From the NCBI GenBank assembly GCA_014529385.2, contig CM043957.1, positions 71,259,003 to 71,323,002 of the forward strand: 64,000 nt of DNA. The letters are read 5' to 3'. This document shows, piece by piece, positions 53,365-64,000 of this stretch. The notes beneath the pieces are model-generated. The model was not told the DNA's origin. It was given only the letters and a program-made list of their open reading frames with translations, and ran no database searches. The DNA comes from Adiantum capillus-veneris (lineage: Eukaryota; Streptophyta; Polypodiopsida; Polypodiales; Pteridaceae). The position numbers and the translations under genes are program-made. Position 1 is the stretch's first letter. Every line of letters starts with the position of its first letter.

Positions 53365-55180
53365 AAAGGACAAGTGGGTTTTCATCGACGCCATAGCACC
53401 AATGATCAACTTGTCACTCTTTGTGTTCTCATGGAGGAAAGTCGGTTGAAAGGCAAGCAATTGTATTGTTGTTTTGTGGACTTGTGGAGAAGGAGGGAAG
53501 GACTCCAAGTGCCAAGTGAGTTTATACTTGCGGTTTCTTGAATCTATGAGAAGGTGATGTGTCGATTGCGCATGGGAAGAGGAATTTCAATTTTTTTTGC
53601 AAGCACTATTGGGGTTAAACAAGGATAGCCGTTGTCACCAACTCTCTTTGGTCTATGCATCAATCATTTGGAACAAATGGTACTTGACTTTATGCAAGAA
53701 GAAGGCATTGAAGAGGTCACTATTTGCAATGCGGTAATCATGCTTTTGTTGTATACGGATGATGTAGTCCTTCTAGCACACACTTTAGAAGATGCACAAA
53801 AGCTTATAGTTGTCCTTGAGAACTTTTGCTTGCATAGTGGATTGTGAATGAATCCAAAACAAAGGTTATGCTAGAAAACCAATCATAAGAAGAAGCCATA
53901 TTTTGGGTACAACAATTGAGAGATTTAAGTACGTTGGCCTTGAGGTTCTGGCTAATCACAAGTGGCATGAATGTACTTTGCATCATTTGGAAGCGGGAAA
54001 GCGAGCATACTATGCATTTGAGAACATGTGTAATGCAGGAAACATCAAGTGTTGGGTTCTCAAGAAGTACCTTCTTGAATCATTGGTGACACCGGTTCTT
54101 CTTCATGGAGTTGAAATGTGGGGTGGAAGCATCTCATAGTCTACTTGGAAAGAGTTTTTGGAAGTGGGAAAGAGAGCATACTATGCATTTGAGAATATAT
54201 GTAATGCGGGAAACATGAAGTGTTGGGTTCTCATGAAGTACCTTTTTTTGAATCATTGGTGACAATGGTACTTCTTTATGGAGTTGAAGTGTGGGGTGGG
54301 AGCATCTCAAAGTCTACTTGGAAAGAGTTTGAGAATGTCCAAAAGCATTTTCTTACAAGCTTTCTCTAAGTTAAGACACAAACACCATATATGCCCCTAC
54401 TTCTTGAGTCGGGGTCTCTTCCAATTGAGGTTATGGGAATGGAAAGGGTTGTAGAGTACATGATAAAGATGCATCAAACCCCCTCACATCGACTTCCTAC
54501 AATTGCATGAGAACCAAGCAAAAAAGTTCAAAAGATGAATAAAATCAACATCTTGACGAGATGGATACAAGACATAAATAAGTGATTTGGGAGATGGGAT
54601 GCATTACACTTGCTACATGATGCCTCGATTGACTTGCAAGTAGCTTTTCTACAATGCCAATGTATTATGGCTTGGGAGGAATCTGGTGGGTCACGCTTCA
54701 TACATTACACCACCCATATTGCCTCCAACTACAAAACCATGTTCTTCGTTGAAGGGAAAAACCATACTCACACTTATGCTTGAGCCTATCCCCTTGTCAG
54801 TGATACGCCCTATTGCAATTATTCGGATTAGCTCCCACTCCCTTAGATGTGAGATAAGGAGTTGGGACAATGGAGAAGAGTGAAATCAACTGTGTACATT
54901 ATGCTCATTGCAAGTTCGAGATTCTAAGTACCACACACTACTAGAGTGCTCATAATTTGGTCACATCCATACTTGCTTCCCTCACATTTTCAGCCATGAA
55001 TTAGACCTACACATATCCTCTCCCAACCATAATGTGGGCTCTCCATTGTGACTCTCATCACCAAAATTTTGGAGCATCGAGAGTCACTCATCAGCCACAC
55101 ACATACAACATCACATGTAACTTTTTTTCCATAGGTCATATTTGACCTCCAAGGACGATACTAAAATCTATCTATCTATC
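53365..55180 (+). pseudogene. RTE-like LINE, reverse transcriptase and 3' part
   Basis: Translation begins with G-F-H-R-R-H-S-T-N-D-Q-L-V-T-L and continues through C-C-F-V-D-L, M-C-R-L-R-M-G-R-G-I-S, G-V-K-Q-G, L-S-P-T-L-F-G-L-C-I-N-H-L-E-Q-M-V and the catalytic Y-T-D-D-V-V-L-L (about 53752-53775, for Y-A-D-D). F-K-Y-V-G-L-E-V and R-A-Y-Y-A-F-E-N-M-C follow. A 171 bp in-frame tandem duplication (from 53989 and from 54160) doubles part of the C-terminus. Further text W-E-E-S-G-G-S and C-T-L-C-S-L runs to ~54960. It ends near 55180 in a TCTA repeat (about 55158), as RTE elements end in short tandem repeats. Broken by many frameshifts. Confidence 0.8.
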
Positions 55181-55225
55181 TCTCGTTCTGTCTTCACATT
55201 CTATGTATAGTATATTATGAGTGTA

Positions 55226-55495
55226 TCACCATGTTCTACTTTATGTAGTCCATTTGTACCAAATTTGTACGATGTGTCATTATGATTGTAGTTGCCACCA
55301 TTCTAGTTTTTGCAGTACCTCTGTCCCACACCTTTGTATGATGTGTCTTTATGAGCATAGTTGCCATGTTTTACTTTATGTAGTCTATTTGTACAAAACC
55401 TTTGCACAATGTATTTTTATGATTGTAGTCATCATGTTCTAGTTTATGCAGCTCATTTGTACCACACCTTTTGTACGATGTATCTTTATGATTTT
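55226..55495. repeat. ~68 bp minisatellite, four copies
   Basis: Units start near 55228, 55298, 55366 and 55433 with CATGTTYTACTTTATGTAG-like text, each followed by ATTTGTACnA..TGTACGATGT and TTTATGATTGTAG. Copies differ by about 15-20 percent. Confidence 0.85.
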
Positions 55496-55569
55496 GTGCT
55501 TATAGTAGATGATAGTTTATCGAGATCACTTGTACGTGAAATTATGTTGATGATGCTATTCTTATATTG

Positions 55570-55750
55570 CAATGGATGGCCATAAAGATTTGCATGGGTA
55601 GGGGATGCACACTACTCCCACCCTTGCAAATTTTCATGGCCATCGCAATATGTCTCGATGGTCAAGGCCCAAGGGCCCAAAGGTAAAACATTGGCAATTG
55701 TGCCGCACATGACCAATAAGACGGCAACGGTGATGGAGCGGATGCGGAGT
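55570..55750. repeat. Dispersed monomer of the palindromic ~190 bp repeat
   Basis: Carries GGATGGCCATAAAGATTTGC with its inverted partner GCAAATTTTCATGGCCATC, then the second foldback arms with AACATTGGCAATTGTGCCGC, as in the array at 4520-5268. Confidence 0.85.
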
Positions 55751-55990
55751 GTGCAAGAGAGGGAAGGAGAGAAGGGAAGGGAAAAAACAGTAGACATAGG
55801 TTTGGTGGAGCATGACATAGTAAGTCACTCTCTCCTCCTTATCATCTTTATGAACAAAGAATACATAAGAGGGCGGGCGCCTCTGGCCACGGGCCAAAAA
55901 CCCAACAATCTCCCACTTGAAGGCCAACGTGGCCCATGGCTAAAGAATGTAGGGGCTACTATGTACAAATGTACAAAACCATGACTATAG
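55751..55990 (-). repeat. Truncated Copia LTR end with polypurine tract
   Basis: The sequence ends CCAAAAACCCAACA at 55907 and is followed by ATCTCCCACTTGAAGGCC, the reversed polypurine tract and start of the 3' UTR as in Copia C (ACCTCCCACTTAAAGTCC). The pol region is missing and L1 sequence follows from about 56060. Confidence 0.65.
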
Positions 55991-56059
55991 CTTCACCCTA
56001 TTGGATACTAGTGTAAAGAGAGGGCTTATCAAACCCATCCCTCAACAGGTTTGTTGCTC

Positions 56060-58331
56060 TCAACTTCAGCATTGGCACTCTATTACAATGATGTCAGTAA
56101 CTTAAAAAATTATTGCCAAGGAAACAACCCTCAAACTAGCCCCCCATACTAAACAGGATCATCTCTCCTGGGTTCATTAAAGGAAGAATCCATTTATGAC
56201 AACATCTTGGCAGCAATAATGGGCATCGAATATGTAGCCTTCACCAAGCAAGAGTTCATTTTGCTATAACTGGACCTTGATAAGGCTTATGAAAGAATAA
56301 CATGGTCATATATAGAATCTATCATGGAAGCTCTGGGCTTTGGGCCTTGCTTGTGTTGCCTCATTGGCACACTGGGGGTTGATAGCCAATCAGAGCTCGT
56401 GTTTAATGATAGAATTGTGGGCTCCTTCAAGGTCAAAAGGTCTATTAAGCAGGGATGCCCCTTGTCCCCCCCTGCATATTGCCATCGGATCGTATCCTCT
56501 CATCACGATTCTCAAAGCCAATGCCGCACAAGGGGAGTTACAAGGCCTGACTTTAATGGGCAATGACTAGCTCCTAGCAAAACTGTTTGCAGATGATTCT
56601 CTCCTTTTCTTGAAGGATTGCCCCTAGGTTGTCCAAAAATCTCTGGAGATTCTTCAAACGTTTGCCGTGGCCTCGGGTTCCAAGTGTAATATTGATAAGT
56701 CAAGGCTAATCTCCTTGCCGAAAAATGACTCCTTCGACCCTTCTGATTGGTCAGATGAGATTGTCTCAAAAGGGAATATCTTTCTTCAGGCAACTAGGGA
56801 CCCCCTTGGGGTGGATGTAACTCACAGACATAGATTTCATTGGGTCCTTGCAAAAATCAGAACAAAAATGAGAAGGTGGGAGTATGCCCTTCTCCCATTC
56901 TCGAGCTGGATTAAAGCGATAAATTCATTTATGCTCCCCTATATTGCCTTCACTAGCCCACTTCTCAAGATGGCTAAGTGTCACTAGAAAGAGTCCTTAA
57001 AACCAGTAAAAAGATCTCTATGGAAAAACAACACAAAATCCTCCACATTGTGGCAAAGGGCCAGATTGGAGTCAACCGCACAACTAGTGGACCAAGAAGG
57101 TCTCGGAATTCTTAACCCAGTTGCCCATGTTGAGGCCCGTTGTGCCAAATTTGTGGTCTCATTGGCTAAATAGGACCAAGCTTGGGATATCATGATCAAA
57201 GATATGTTAGATGCAGCTAAACTTGGTTCGAACGAGGGTAAGTGGAAAGGATTAGAGTTTCACGACAAACTCTTAGCCTCGACATGGTCTAGCCTAAGTC
57301 TGAGGTGCATCTTAGGGGAACTAGTAAGGAAGTGCAAAAGAGTAGCTGGGGATTTGGAGTGGGGGGAAGAAACCAGGTACTTCAAGAACTCCATCTTGCA
57401 CTAGTCCCCCTAGATCTCTAAAGTTGTACTAGTCCCCCTAGATCTCTAAAGTTGTAGGACAACCACAAATCCCCTATTGGTTAGAAACTACCAGGAAAGT
57501 GAATAATAAGGGGCTGAATCGGCTATCTCAATTCTAGGACAGTAACAGTAAGAGCTAGAAAATCATTGACCTTCTCGCACCCCAATATCAACTCAATGGC
57601 TTTGAGATATTGTTAGTGAAAATAGTGATAAAAGAGCTTGACAATGTTGTTGCCAATTGGTGAATCCAAGTTTGAGCAGAATGCTTGGAGATGGCCAAGA
57701 AGTATTCTTTTTTGGAAACCCCACTCTAAAGGCATATATCATGCAATTATACACAAGAATAATTGGCCTAGCCCCCTCAACAAATTATGGAAGAGGCAAT
57801 GGTTGGAAGAACGGTGGGAGGAAGTCATGGAGAGCATCTGGAAGCCAAAGTGGCCACAGTTTATGAAATTTTTTATGGAAGGTGATGTGGGGTTCTCTAT
57901 CGACGGGTGTAAAAATCCAAGGAGAGAGGAATTGGGTCAGATTGATGTTTAGGGTGCAGGTTAGCTAGTGAGGATTTGGACCACCTATTCATCGAATGCC
58001 ATGTGATCAGAGGCCTACTGGCAGGAAAAATCTGCAAATGGGTCCAAAGGACATGGCACCTCAGATTCTGCAAGATTGATATGTTCCTTGGTGGCAAGAA
58101 GTTGGGAAGTCCTGCTCTTCTCATCTCTGCACTCGAACCGTGAGGTACTTCTTCTTTCATCATGTATGGCAGGCGAGGAACTGCCGTGTGTTTGAAGGAG
58201 ATCTTGGTGGGGCAAGCTTTTCAAAGATTATACAAGAAATCAGAGTGGTGATCTATACGCTCGGACGCAAGCAATACTTGGAAGATTGGTATAGGGCTGC
58301 TCATGCCATACTATCAACCTGCGATAACTAA
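56060..58331 (+). pseudogene. L1-like LINE ORF2, RT to C-terminus
   Basis: Starts in RT with W-H-S-I-T-M-M-S-V-T, then I-L-A-A-I-M-G-I-E-Y near 56208. Further RT text: V-F-N-D-R-I-V-G-S-F-K-V-K-R, K-Q-G-C-P-L-S-P, catalytic F-A-D-D-S-L-L-F-L near 56588, and R-F-H-W-V-L-A-K-I-R-T-K-M-R-R-W. From 57640 the C-terminal zinc region follows (E-D-L-D-H-L-F-I-E-C-H near 57972, K-I-C-K-W-V-Q), then W-Q-A-R-N-C-R-V-F-E and A-A-H-A-I-L-S. A short direct repeat (CTAGTCCCCCTAGATCTCTAAAGTTGTA) sits at 57402-57455. Frameshifts and stops are common; the endonuclease half is absent. Confidence 0.85.
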
Positions 58332-58512
58332 AGTCTCGAACTAAAGTTCACCTACTTTTGTCAAGCTAGTGCTAATAAGCCTCGTTGAGAGGTGGTAGAC
58401 ATCCAACATGTAATCTTTAGCACCTCAAGGCTCGGCGTGAGCTTAAGGCTGTTTTGTAATTTTATGTTGTGATTAGTACAATTCACTCACAAATTGTGTG
58501 TTTTTTTTAAAA
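58332..58512 (+). other. L1-like LINE 3' UTR
   Basis: Contains CTCAAGGCTCGG..GAGCTTAAGG and then CTCACAAATTGTGTG and a T-rich/A-rich end. Same family as the tails at ~36030 and ~40795. Confidence 0.7.
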
Positions 58513-58514
58513 AG

Positions 58515-59110
58515 ATAATTTTTAGTAAACTTTCTTTTAAAAAGTGCTCTGGTGAATACTATAGCTCTTACTATGCAGATGTCAGTCAATAGATCCTCAT
58601 TATCAACGCGTCTAGAGCCCATAGCAAGGTCCTGTCTAAAAAAGGGAGAGTTCTCAAATGTATGAATAACCACTTGTAGACAATGCCCGTGAAGTTTTTC
58701 ATATCGGGACATCCCCAAAATAGGTGTGTGAGGGTCTCATGCGGGTGCTTGCATCTGACACAAGAATTGTCTGCTAGTCCTCTAGCTTTGGCTTTATCTC
58801 AGGTTGGCACAAATTCAAAGAGAACCCTCCAAAGGAAGACTTTGTCTCTCTCTTCACATTAGCTTTCCAATGTTTCCACGTTTCCAACTACTTGAGACCA
58901 TTTGCTTGCAGCCCACTTTTTGGACCAGATCTTATTGAGGTGTTCACTTCAAGCCTCTAAAGAGCATAGCTTTTCATATATAGATTGAGTTTTGGGCGAA
59001 CAAAACAATCTTTCTCTAGGTGACAAAGAAGACACGAGCATGCAGAAGAAGACTGTGGAAAAGCATAGCGTCACACGGCAAATCCCTGAATACCCCAACA
59101 ATGAGAATGT
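58515..59110 (-). pseudogene. L1-like LINE zf-RVT fragment
   Basis: Minus-strand text near 58720-58770 reads C-x-C-K-H-P-H-E-T-L-T-H-L-F-W-G-C-P-D-M, the zinc region after LINE RT; further upstream (58800-58960) F-G-G-F-S-L-N and W-S-K-K-W-A-A-S-K. It lies directly against the 3' end of the + strand LINE, tail to tail. Confidence 0.7.
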
Positions 59111-59827
59111 TTTTATCCTTCCTTCGTCTTCACCTACACTTCTAATAGTAACAGCATGTTGACCATGCAATCTTGACGCGAGCTTGAGAAAAGCTTGCGG
59201 TGCAAGAAAGTAAAGCTTTTTGAAGCTTTTAGGGGAGCAAAAACAAGATCATTAGTAAACTTTTGGAGAGTTTGACTCAGGCTTGAGAGAAGCTTGTGGT
59301 GCAAGAAAGTGAAGGCTTTTTTAAGCTTTTAGGGGAGCAAAACAAGATTTGTAGAAGTCAAAAAATGTTTTTGGCATGTAGAAGGCCATAGGGTTCATTG
59401 TGCAAGGTTGTTGCAACACCGAGGCCGTTGGATTCTTTGGCCGGATGAACACCACATGGCAAGGGTCTTTGTAAAATAGCTTTGTTGTCCCTTCAATTGT
59501 TTCCTTACATCACCTTTTCATGGACATTATGCAAGTTTATTGTTTTCTTATAGTAATTGGATCTACCTTTTTTTTAATACAAATAATTATAAAATTCTGT
59601 TGTCATTCATTTCACAGCATTACTGTGGCTTGACTTTCCATTCCTAATTCTTTTAGAATGCCCATGTGAAGTTTCATATTGTTTCTTACAATTCACATAT
59701 AATTTCATCTAAATCTTAGCAAATATAAGCCTTGTTATGGTATTTAATTGGTGTTCTTGAGAGGTCTAACAAGAATCCCATATATAAAATCTTGAATTTT
59801 TCAAGAGAAAAACTAGACTAAGTGAGG
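59111..59827. repeat. 99 bp tandem duplication; otherwise no gene
   Basis: GCTTGAGAAAAGCTTGYGGTGC at 59182 repeats at 59281 together with GAAGCTTTTAGGGGAGCAAAA. The rest to 59827 has no recognised feature. Confidence 0.8.
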
Positions 59828-60542
59828 TGTTAGGAAATAAGACGTAGCTAAATAGATAATTAAGTAGATTACTTAATGGAAAGAGACAGATTTATATACA
59901 CGAGATTATAGAGTAGAGAGAGAGAGAGAGAGCACACACGATATACATGGTTCACCCAATGTGGGCTATGTCCACGGGAAAGTAGCCACTCAATGGCTTT
60001 AGTACTTCAAAACAAGAAGTAGTTTACAAAGGGATTATACCCTTAATGGAGCTCCCGCCTTGCTTCACTCTCACCACCTCACACTCACCTTGTTGCATCA
60101 ACTTCACACTATGAAATGTGTGTAGAAATGGCCTCCTTTTATAGGCCAAACGGGCTGCCCTCTCTTATGAGAGACAGCCATGTGTAGCCGCCCTTGTACG
60201 AATAAGTCCAAATCGGACCTCCAATCCGCCCATGTGTGGCCGCCCTTGAGAAGACAGGTCCGCTTTTGAATTCGGCCACCGGCCACCGGCCAACCGACCG
60301 GTTGTTTTTCGACCACTTTCCGGCCGCCGTCCGGCCATAATATTCCGGCGAAAAAAAAAGTCTTAGAGGCCTCCGCCCCCGAGGCCTTTAAAGTTGCCCT
60401 TGATTCTTGTCCGTGAAAATTTTGGTTTCCGGTGAGTGATTTTCCTTCACGCACGATGGCTTCTCCTCATAATGGGGGCCTTACAAATGTGCGCTTTTAC
60501 CATAGAAAAATTACAAGGGTAAATCAGGCTCCATACTTAACA
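59828..60542 (-). repeat. Copia D 3' LTR
   Basis: 715 bp with ends TGTTAGG and CTTAACA (inverted TGTTA/TAACA). Its last ~140 bp match window positions 20-159. It contains a short (AG)n at 59913-59932. Confidence 0.88.
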
Positions 60543-60557
60543 ATCTCCCACTTGGAG
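60543..60557 (-). other. Copia D polypurine tract
   Basis: Reversed, CTCCAAGTGGGAGAT lies next to the LTR, a classic Copia plus-strand primer. Confidence 0.88.
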
Positions 60558-60602
60558 ACTGATCTCCAAACCAAACATGTGACTGCTTTCCATTCTGGCT
60601 TC

Positions 60603-60965
60603 TTATCCTTGAATGCCGATTGAAGATGAGCAAAAGCTCAACTTGTCCTTGTTGACCACCTTTGTAAACATGTCTGCAGGATTTTCACTTGTATGCACCT
60701 TTCCTAGCTTTAGTTGTCCCTCTTCCAAAAGAGTGCGTATGAAGTGATATCTCACCTCAATGTGCTTTGTCCTTGAATGAAAGGCTGAGTTCTTCGCAAG
60801 AGGGATAGCGCTTTGGCTATCACTGTACAAGACACAATTGTCTTGTTTGAATCCAAGCTCTTCTAAGAATCTGTGAAGCCACAGAATTTCTTTGCTTGCC
60901 TCCGTCATTGCTACATACTCTGCTTCCGTGGTAGAAAGTGAAACCACTTTCTGCAACTTTGAAGC
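60603..60965 (-). pseudogene. Copia D RNase H
   Basis: Reads K-V-V-S-L-S-T-T-E-A-E-Y-V-A-M, Y-S-D-S-Q-S-A-I, T-K-H-I-E-V-R-Y-H-F-I-R and A-D-M-F-T-K; the acidic residues are intact. An in-frame TAG at 60966-60968 precedes it where tryptophan is usual (V-S-W). The natural stop is at 60603-60605. Confidence 0.93.
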
Positions 60966-62540
60966 CTAGCTTACTGCTGTGCCTCCAACCGTGAACACAT
61001 AGCCAGTAGTGCTCCTTCGAGTATCTTTGTCACCTGCCATATCTGCATCAGCATACCCTTCTAGAAAAATATCAGTTCCTCCAACATACAAATCATTTGT
61101 TGTTGTCCCTTTTAGATTCCTAAGTATCCACTTCACAGCTTGCCAATGCTCTTTACCTGGGTTGTCCATGAACCTACTCACAACTCCCACTGCATGTGCA
61201 ATGTCTGGCCTTGTCCAGACCATAGCATACATTAGAGAACCTACCGCTGCAGCATATGGAACTTTAGACATATAGGCTATCTCCTCTTGTGTCTTTGGAC
61301 ACATATCCTTCGTTAGTTTAAAATGACCAGCCAAAGGTGTAGAAACTGGTTTTGCATTTTGCATTGCAAACCTTTCTAGTACCTTCTTGATGTAATCTTC
61401 TTGAGATAGCTTTATTGTCTTCTTCGTCGTGTCCCTTGATATTTTCATACCAAGTATCCTCTTTGCAACACCTAAATCTTTCATTGAAAAAGATTTGGAC
61501 AGCTCCTCTTTTAGGTCTTTGATGTCCTGCATGTTAGCACTTGCAATCAACATGTCATCAACATACAACATTAGGATGATGAATTTCCCATCTCCCAAAT
61601 TCTCCGTGTAGACGCAGTGATCCGAGTTGCATCTTGTGGATCCATGATCCAACATCCATCGATCAAACTTCAAGTACCATTGTCTTGATGCTTGCTTTAA
61701 ACCATACAAGCTCTTCTTTAATCTGCAAACCATTTTCTCCTTACCTTTTACTTCATACCCCTTTGGTTGAAGCATGTAGATTTCCTCCTCTAAGTCACCG
61801 TGAGGGAATGCCGTATTTACATCCATTTGCTCGAGATTTAGATCATGAGCAGCCACGAGGCTTAAGACAAGCCTAATTGAGTTCATTTTTACAACAGGAG
61901 AAAATATTTCATTGAAGTCAATACCTTTCTTTTGAGAAAAAACTTTTACCACAAGCCTAGACTTGTACCTTTTCTTCCCACCTTCTTCTTCCTTTAGCTT
62001 GTACACCCATTTGTTTTGAAGTGCCCGCTTACCTTTAGGCAACTCAACCAACTCCCATGTTTGGTTGCGATGTAGTGAGTCCATCTCCACTTGCATGCCC
62101 TTCGTCCATTCTTCTTTGGATTCATGTTGCATAGCTTCTTCATATGATTCCGGCTCTCCAGAATCTGAGATCAAGAGATGGTTGAAGGAAGGAACAAACC
62201 TTTCTGGAGGTCTACTTGCTCTTGTAGATCTTCGGGGAATAGGTTGAGGCTCCTCACTTGGTTGACGTTGTTGCACATTGTCACCGTTTGCAGTCCTTGA
62301 GTCTTCACCGTCCTCAAGCTCCATGTACTCATCACCTGTTTCTTTTGTTTGTTTTCTTTCCAAGTAATCTTTGTACATATTTTGTTCGTTAAAAATTACA
62401 TCCCTACTCCTTAAGATTTTACCATCTTCAGGATTCCATAGGCGATACCCAAAGTCTCCTTCTCCATAGCTAATGAAGAAACACTTTTTGGACTTTGCAT
62501 CTAACTTTGATCTTAGGCTTCTATCTATGTGCATGAAAGC
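60966..62540 (-). pseudogene. Copia D integrase C-terminus and reverse transcriptase
   Basis: 522 open codons. Integrase end F-I-S-Y-G-E-G-D-F-G-Y-R-L-W, acidic hinge, then RT blocks W-V-Y-K-L-K-E-E-E, S-R-L-V-V-K-V-F-S-Q, D-V-N-T-A-F-P-H-G-D-L, L-Y-G-L-K-Q-A-S-R-Q-W-Y, L-Y-V-D-D-M-L-I-A and D-L-G-V-A-K-R-I-L-G-M. Only minor departures from consensus. It ends at the RNase H boundary stop. Confidence 0.93.
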
Positions 62541-63620
62541 CTAACACCCAAACACTTTGAGAAATGCATAATTCACCGGTTTACCTGTCCATGCCTCTTC
62601 TGGAACTCCCCCATCCAATGCCGTTGAGGGTGACCGATTGATTAAGTACACAGACGTACTTACAGCTTCCACCCCAAGCTCAAGCGGTAGGCCTGCATGT
62701 AGCCGCATGCTTCGTGCTCGTTCCATGATTGTCCTGTTCATCCTTTCCGAAATCCCATTTTGTTGAGGTGTCCTTGGGGTTGTCCTTTGCCTCCGAATGC
62801 CATTGCTAGCACAAAAGCTTTCAAAATCTTGGCTGCAATATTCGCCTCCATTGTCGGATCTGAGGCATTTAACCTTGGTACCTGTTTCATTCTCCACAAA
62901 GGCTTTCCACCTTTGAAATATGGAAAATACATCGGATTTATTCTTCATGACATAAACCCATGTTTTTCTAGTCGCATCGTCTATGAATGTTACATAGTAC
63001 AATGAGCCACCAAGTGATGGTGTACTTGCAAGACCCCAAACATCAGAATGAACCAACTCAAGTTTTTTATTTTTTCTTTCATTTCCTGATTTTTGAAATT
63101 TTACCCTCTTTTGTTTCCCATAAACACAATCTTCACAGAACTCTAAGTCCACTTCTTTCAAACCTGGTAGAAGCTTCTTTGTTTGAAGGATTTGCATTCC
63201 TTTGGCACTCATAAGCCCAAGTCGGTAGTGCCACACCGCACTGTCAACTTCTGTAGTTGCTGCACAAGCTAAAGGTTGCGTGCTAACAGTACACAAGTAA
63301 AGTGTACCGACTTTTTCACCCTTGGCAACCACCAAAGATCCCTTTGAGATCTTCCACCGTTTGTTTCCGAATGCAATGTTGTGACCTTCATCGTCCAATT
63401 GTCCTGTAGATATCAAATTTTTGCGAAGAGAAGGAACATGCCTAACATCTTTAAGCTTCCATTCATTTCCGTTAGCAGTTTTGACAGAAACTGTACCTTT
63501 GCCGACAATCTCACAAGCTTCATCATCTCCCAAGTATACATACCCAAAATTACCTTTGGTGTAGTCTTGGAAATGTTGCTTGTGTGGTGTCGCATGGAAT
63601 GAAGCTTCGGAATCTACTAT
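62541..63620 (-). pseudogene. Copia D protease and integrase core
   Basis: Just after a TGA at 63621-63623, where tryptophan is usual, comes I-V-D-S-E-A-S-F-H-A-T: the protease active site D-S-G-A has become D-S-E-A, expected to inactivate it. Then V-R-H-V-P-S-L-R-K-N-L-I-S, W-H-Y-R-L-G-L-M, C-E-D-C-V-Y-G-K-Q, H-S-D-V-W-G, R-S-D-N-G-G-E-Y and P-Q-Q-N-G-I-S-E-R-M-N-R-T. The integrase triad is present. A TAG at 62541-62543 ends it. Confidence 0.93.
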
Positions 63621-64000
63621 TCAGGAATTAGACACATTGTCTAATGAGAGAATTAGAGCATCTTGCTCTACTTTACCTGCCACATTGGCCTCCGATGTTG
63701 GCTTGTTGTCTTGAGACTCTGTCTCCTTCTTCTTCTTGGACCAGCAATCCTTCTTGACGTGGCCCTTCTTGCCGCAGTTCCAACATTCAAGAACTGACTT
63801 TGTGCGTGACTTGCTCCGCCTTGAGCGATCACGACCCTTTTGGTTTTTGAACCTCTCCTTAAGCCTTCCTCTTGTTTCCATTGATAGTGCAGCACTTGAT
63901 GATTCTCCTGTGCTTCTCCTTCGCATTTCCTCGCTTAGGAGAACACCCACAACATCATCAAACTTAAGAGTATTTGTGCCAGAGATAGAATTACTTACAG
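63621..64000 (-). pseudogene. Copia D gag, C-terminal part
   Basis: Contains the intact zinc knuckle C-W-N-C-G-K-K-G-H-V-K-K-D-C followed by an S-K-K-K-E-T linker, with R-S-R-R-S-K-S-R basic residues before it. The frame is open from the window edge region to the TGA at 63621-63623. Confidence 0.88.

Larger units (their letters stand above)
59828..64000 (-). mobile_element. Copia D retrotransposon, 5' part beyond the window
   Basis: 3' LTR at 59828-60542, polypurine tract at 60543-60557, then RNase H, RT, integrase, protease and gag on the minus strand, all in one frame and broken only by three in-frame stops (60966, 62541, 63621). The gag N-terminus, leader and 5' LTR lie past 64000. Confidence 0.95.

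Overview
This window looks like nuclear DNA of a land plant with a large, repeat-laden genome. The evidence is plant-type Copia and Gypsy LTR retrotransposons primed by initiator-Met-like and Asp-like tRNAs, a CACTA (En/Spm) DNA transposon with spliced genes, L1-like and RTE-like LINEs, a pentatricopeptide-repeat (PPR) gene scrap and long (AG)n/(TG)n microsatellites. I see no intact host gene, tRNA, rRNA or CRISPR. An endonuclease-less Penelope-like element (PLE) plus the style of the PPR scrap makes me lean, from memory and weakly, toward a fern, lycophyte or gymnosperm rather than a flowering plant.

Layout. 1-159: end of a Copia LTR of the same family as the element at 59.8-64 kb. 160-1935: a decayed Penelope-like reverse transcriptase followed by a hammerhead-ribozyme-like sequence. 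2.18-4.53 kb: fragment of a Gypsy gag with several zinc knuckles. 4.52-5.27 kb: four tandem copies of a ~190 bp palindromic repeat. 5.39-33.01 kb: a three-level nest. Copia A (+ strand) was invaded by a ~13.5 kb Gypsy element (7404-25925), whose pol extension was in turn invaded by Copia B (17492-22520, minus strand, perfect 5 bp target duplication). Copia A was hit again by Copia C (27186-32735, minus strand), this time with loss of about 0.6 kb of the host RT.

33-44 kb is a patchwork of LINE scraps, tandem duplications, microsatellites and the PPR remnant. 44167-51852 is a 7,686 bp CACTA transposon flanked by the 3 bp duplication AAT. It has a six-exon transposase and a three-exon second gene, both open throughout by my reading, palindromic subterminal repeats, and a captured fragment of a heavy-metal-associated (HMA) domain gene. 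52-59.8 kb holds an RTE-like LINE, a minisatellite, one monomer of the palindromic satellite, a truncated Copia end and L1-like LINEs lying tail to tail. 59828-64000 is Copia D (minus strand), a single pol frame broken only by in-frame stops and running off the window.

The items most worth a second look are: the plant PLE with an adjacent hammerhead motif; the Gypsy pol that continues past integrase into a second retropepsin-like domain and a W-[VI]-P-K repeat region, followed by a separate 108-codon ORF with its own TATA-like box; the apparently coding-competent CACTA element carrying an HMA fragment; and a conserved leader block shared by Copia A and Copia C. Splice sites, LTR divergences and domain names come from reading by eye, not from a computed alignment.
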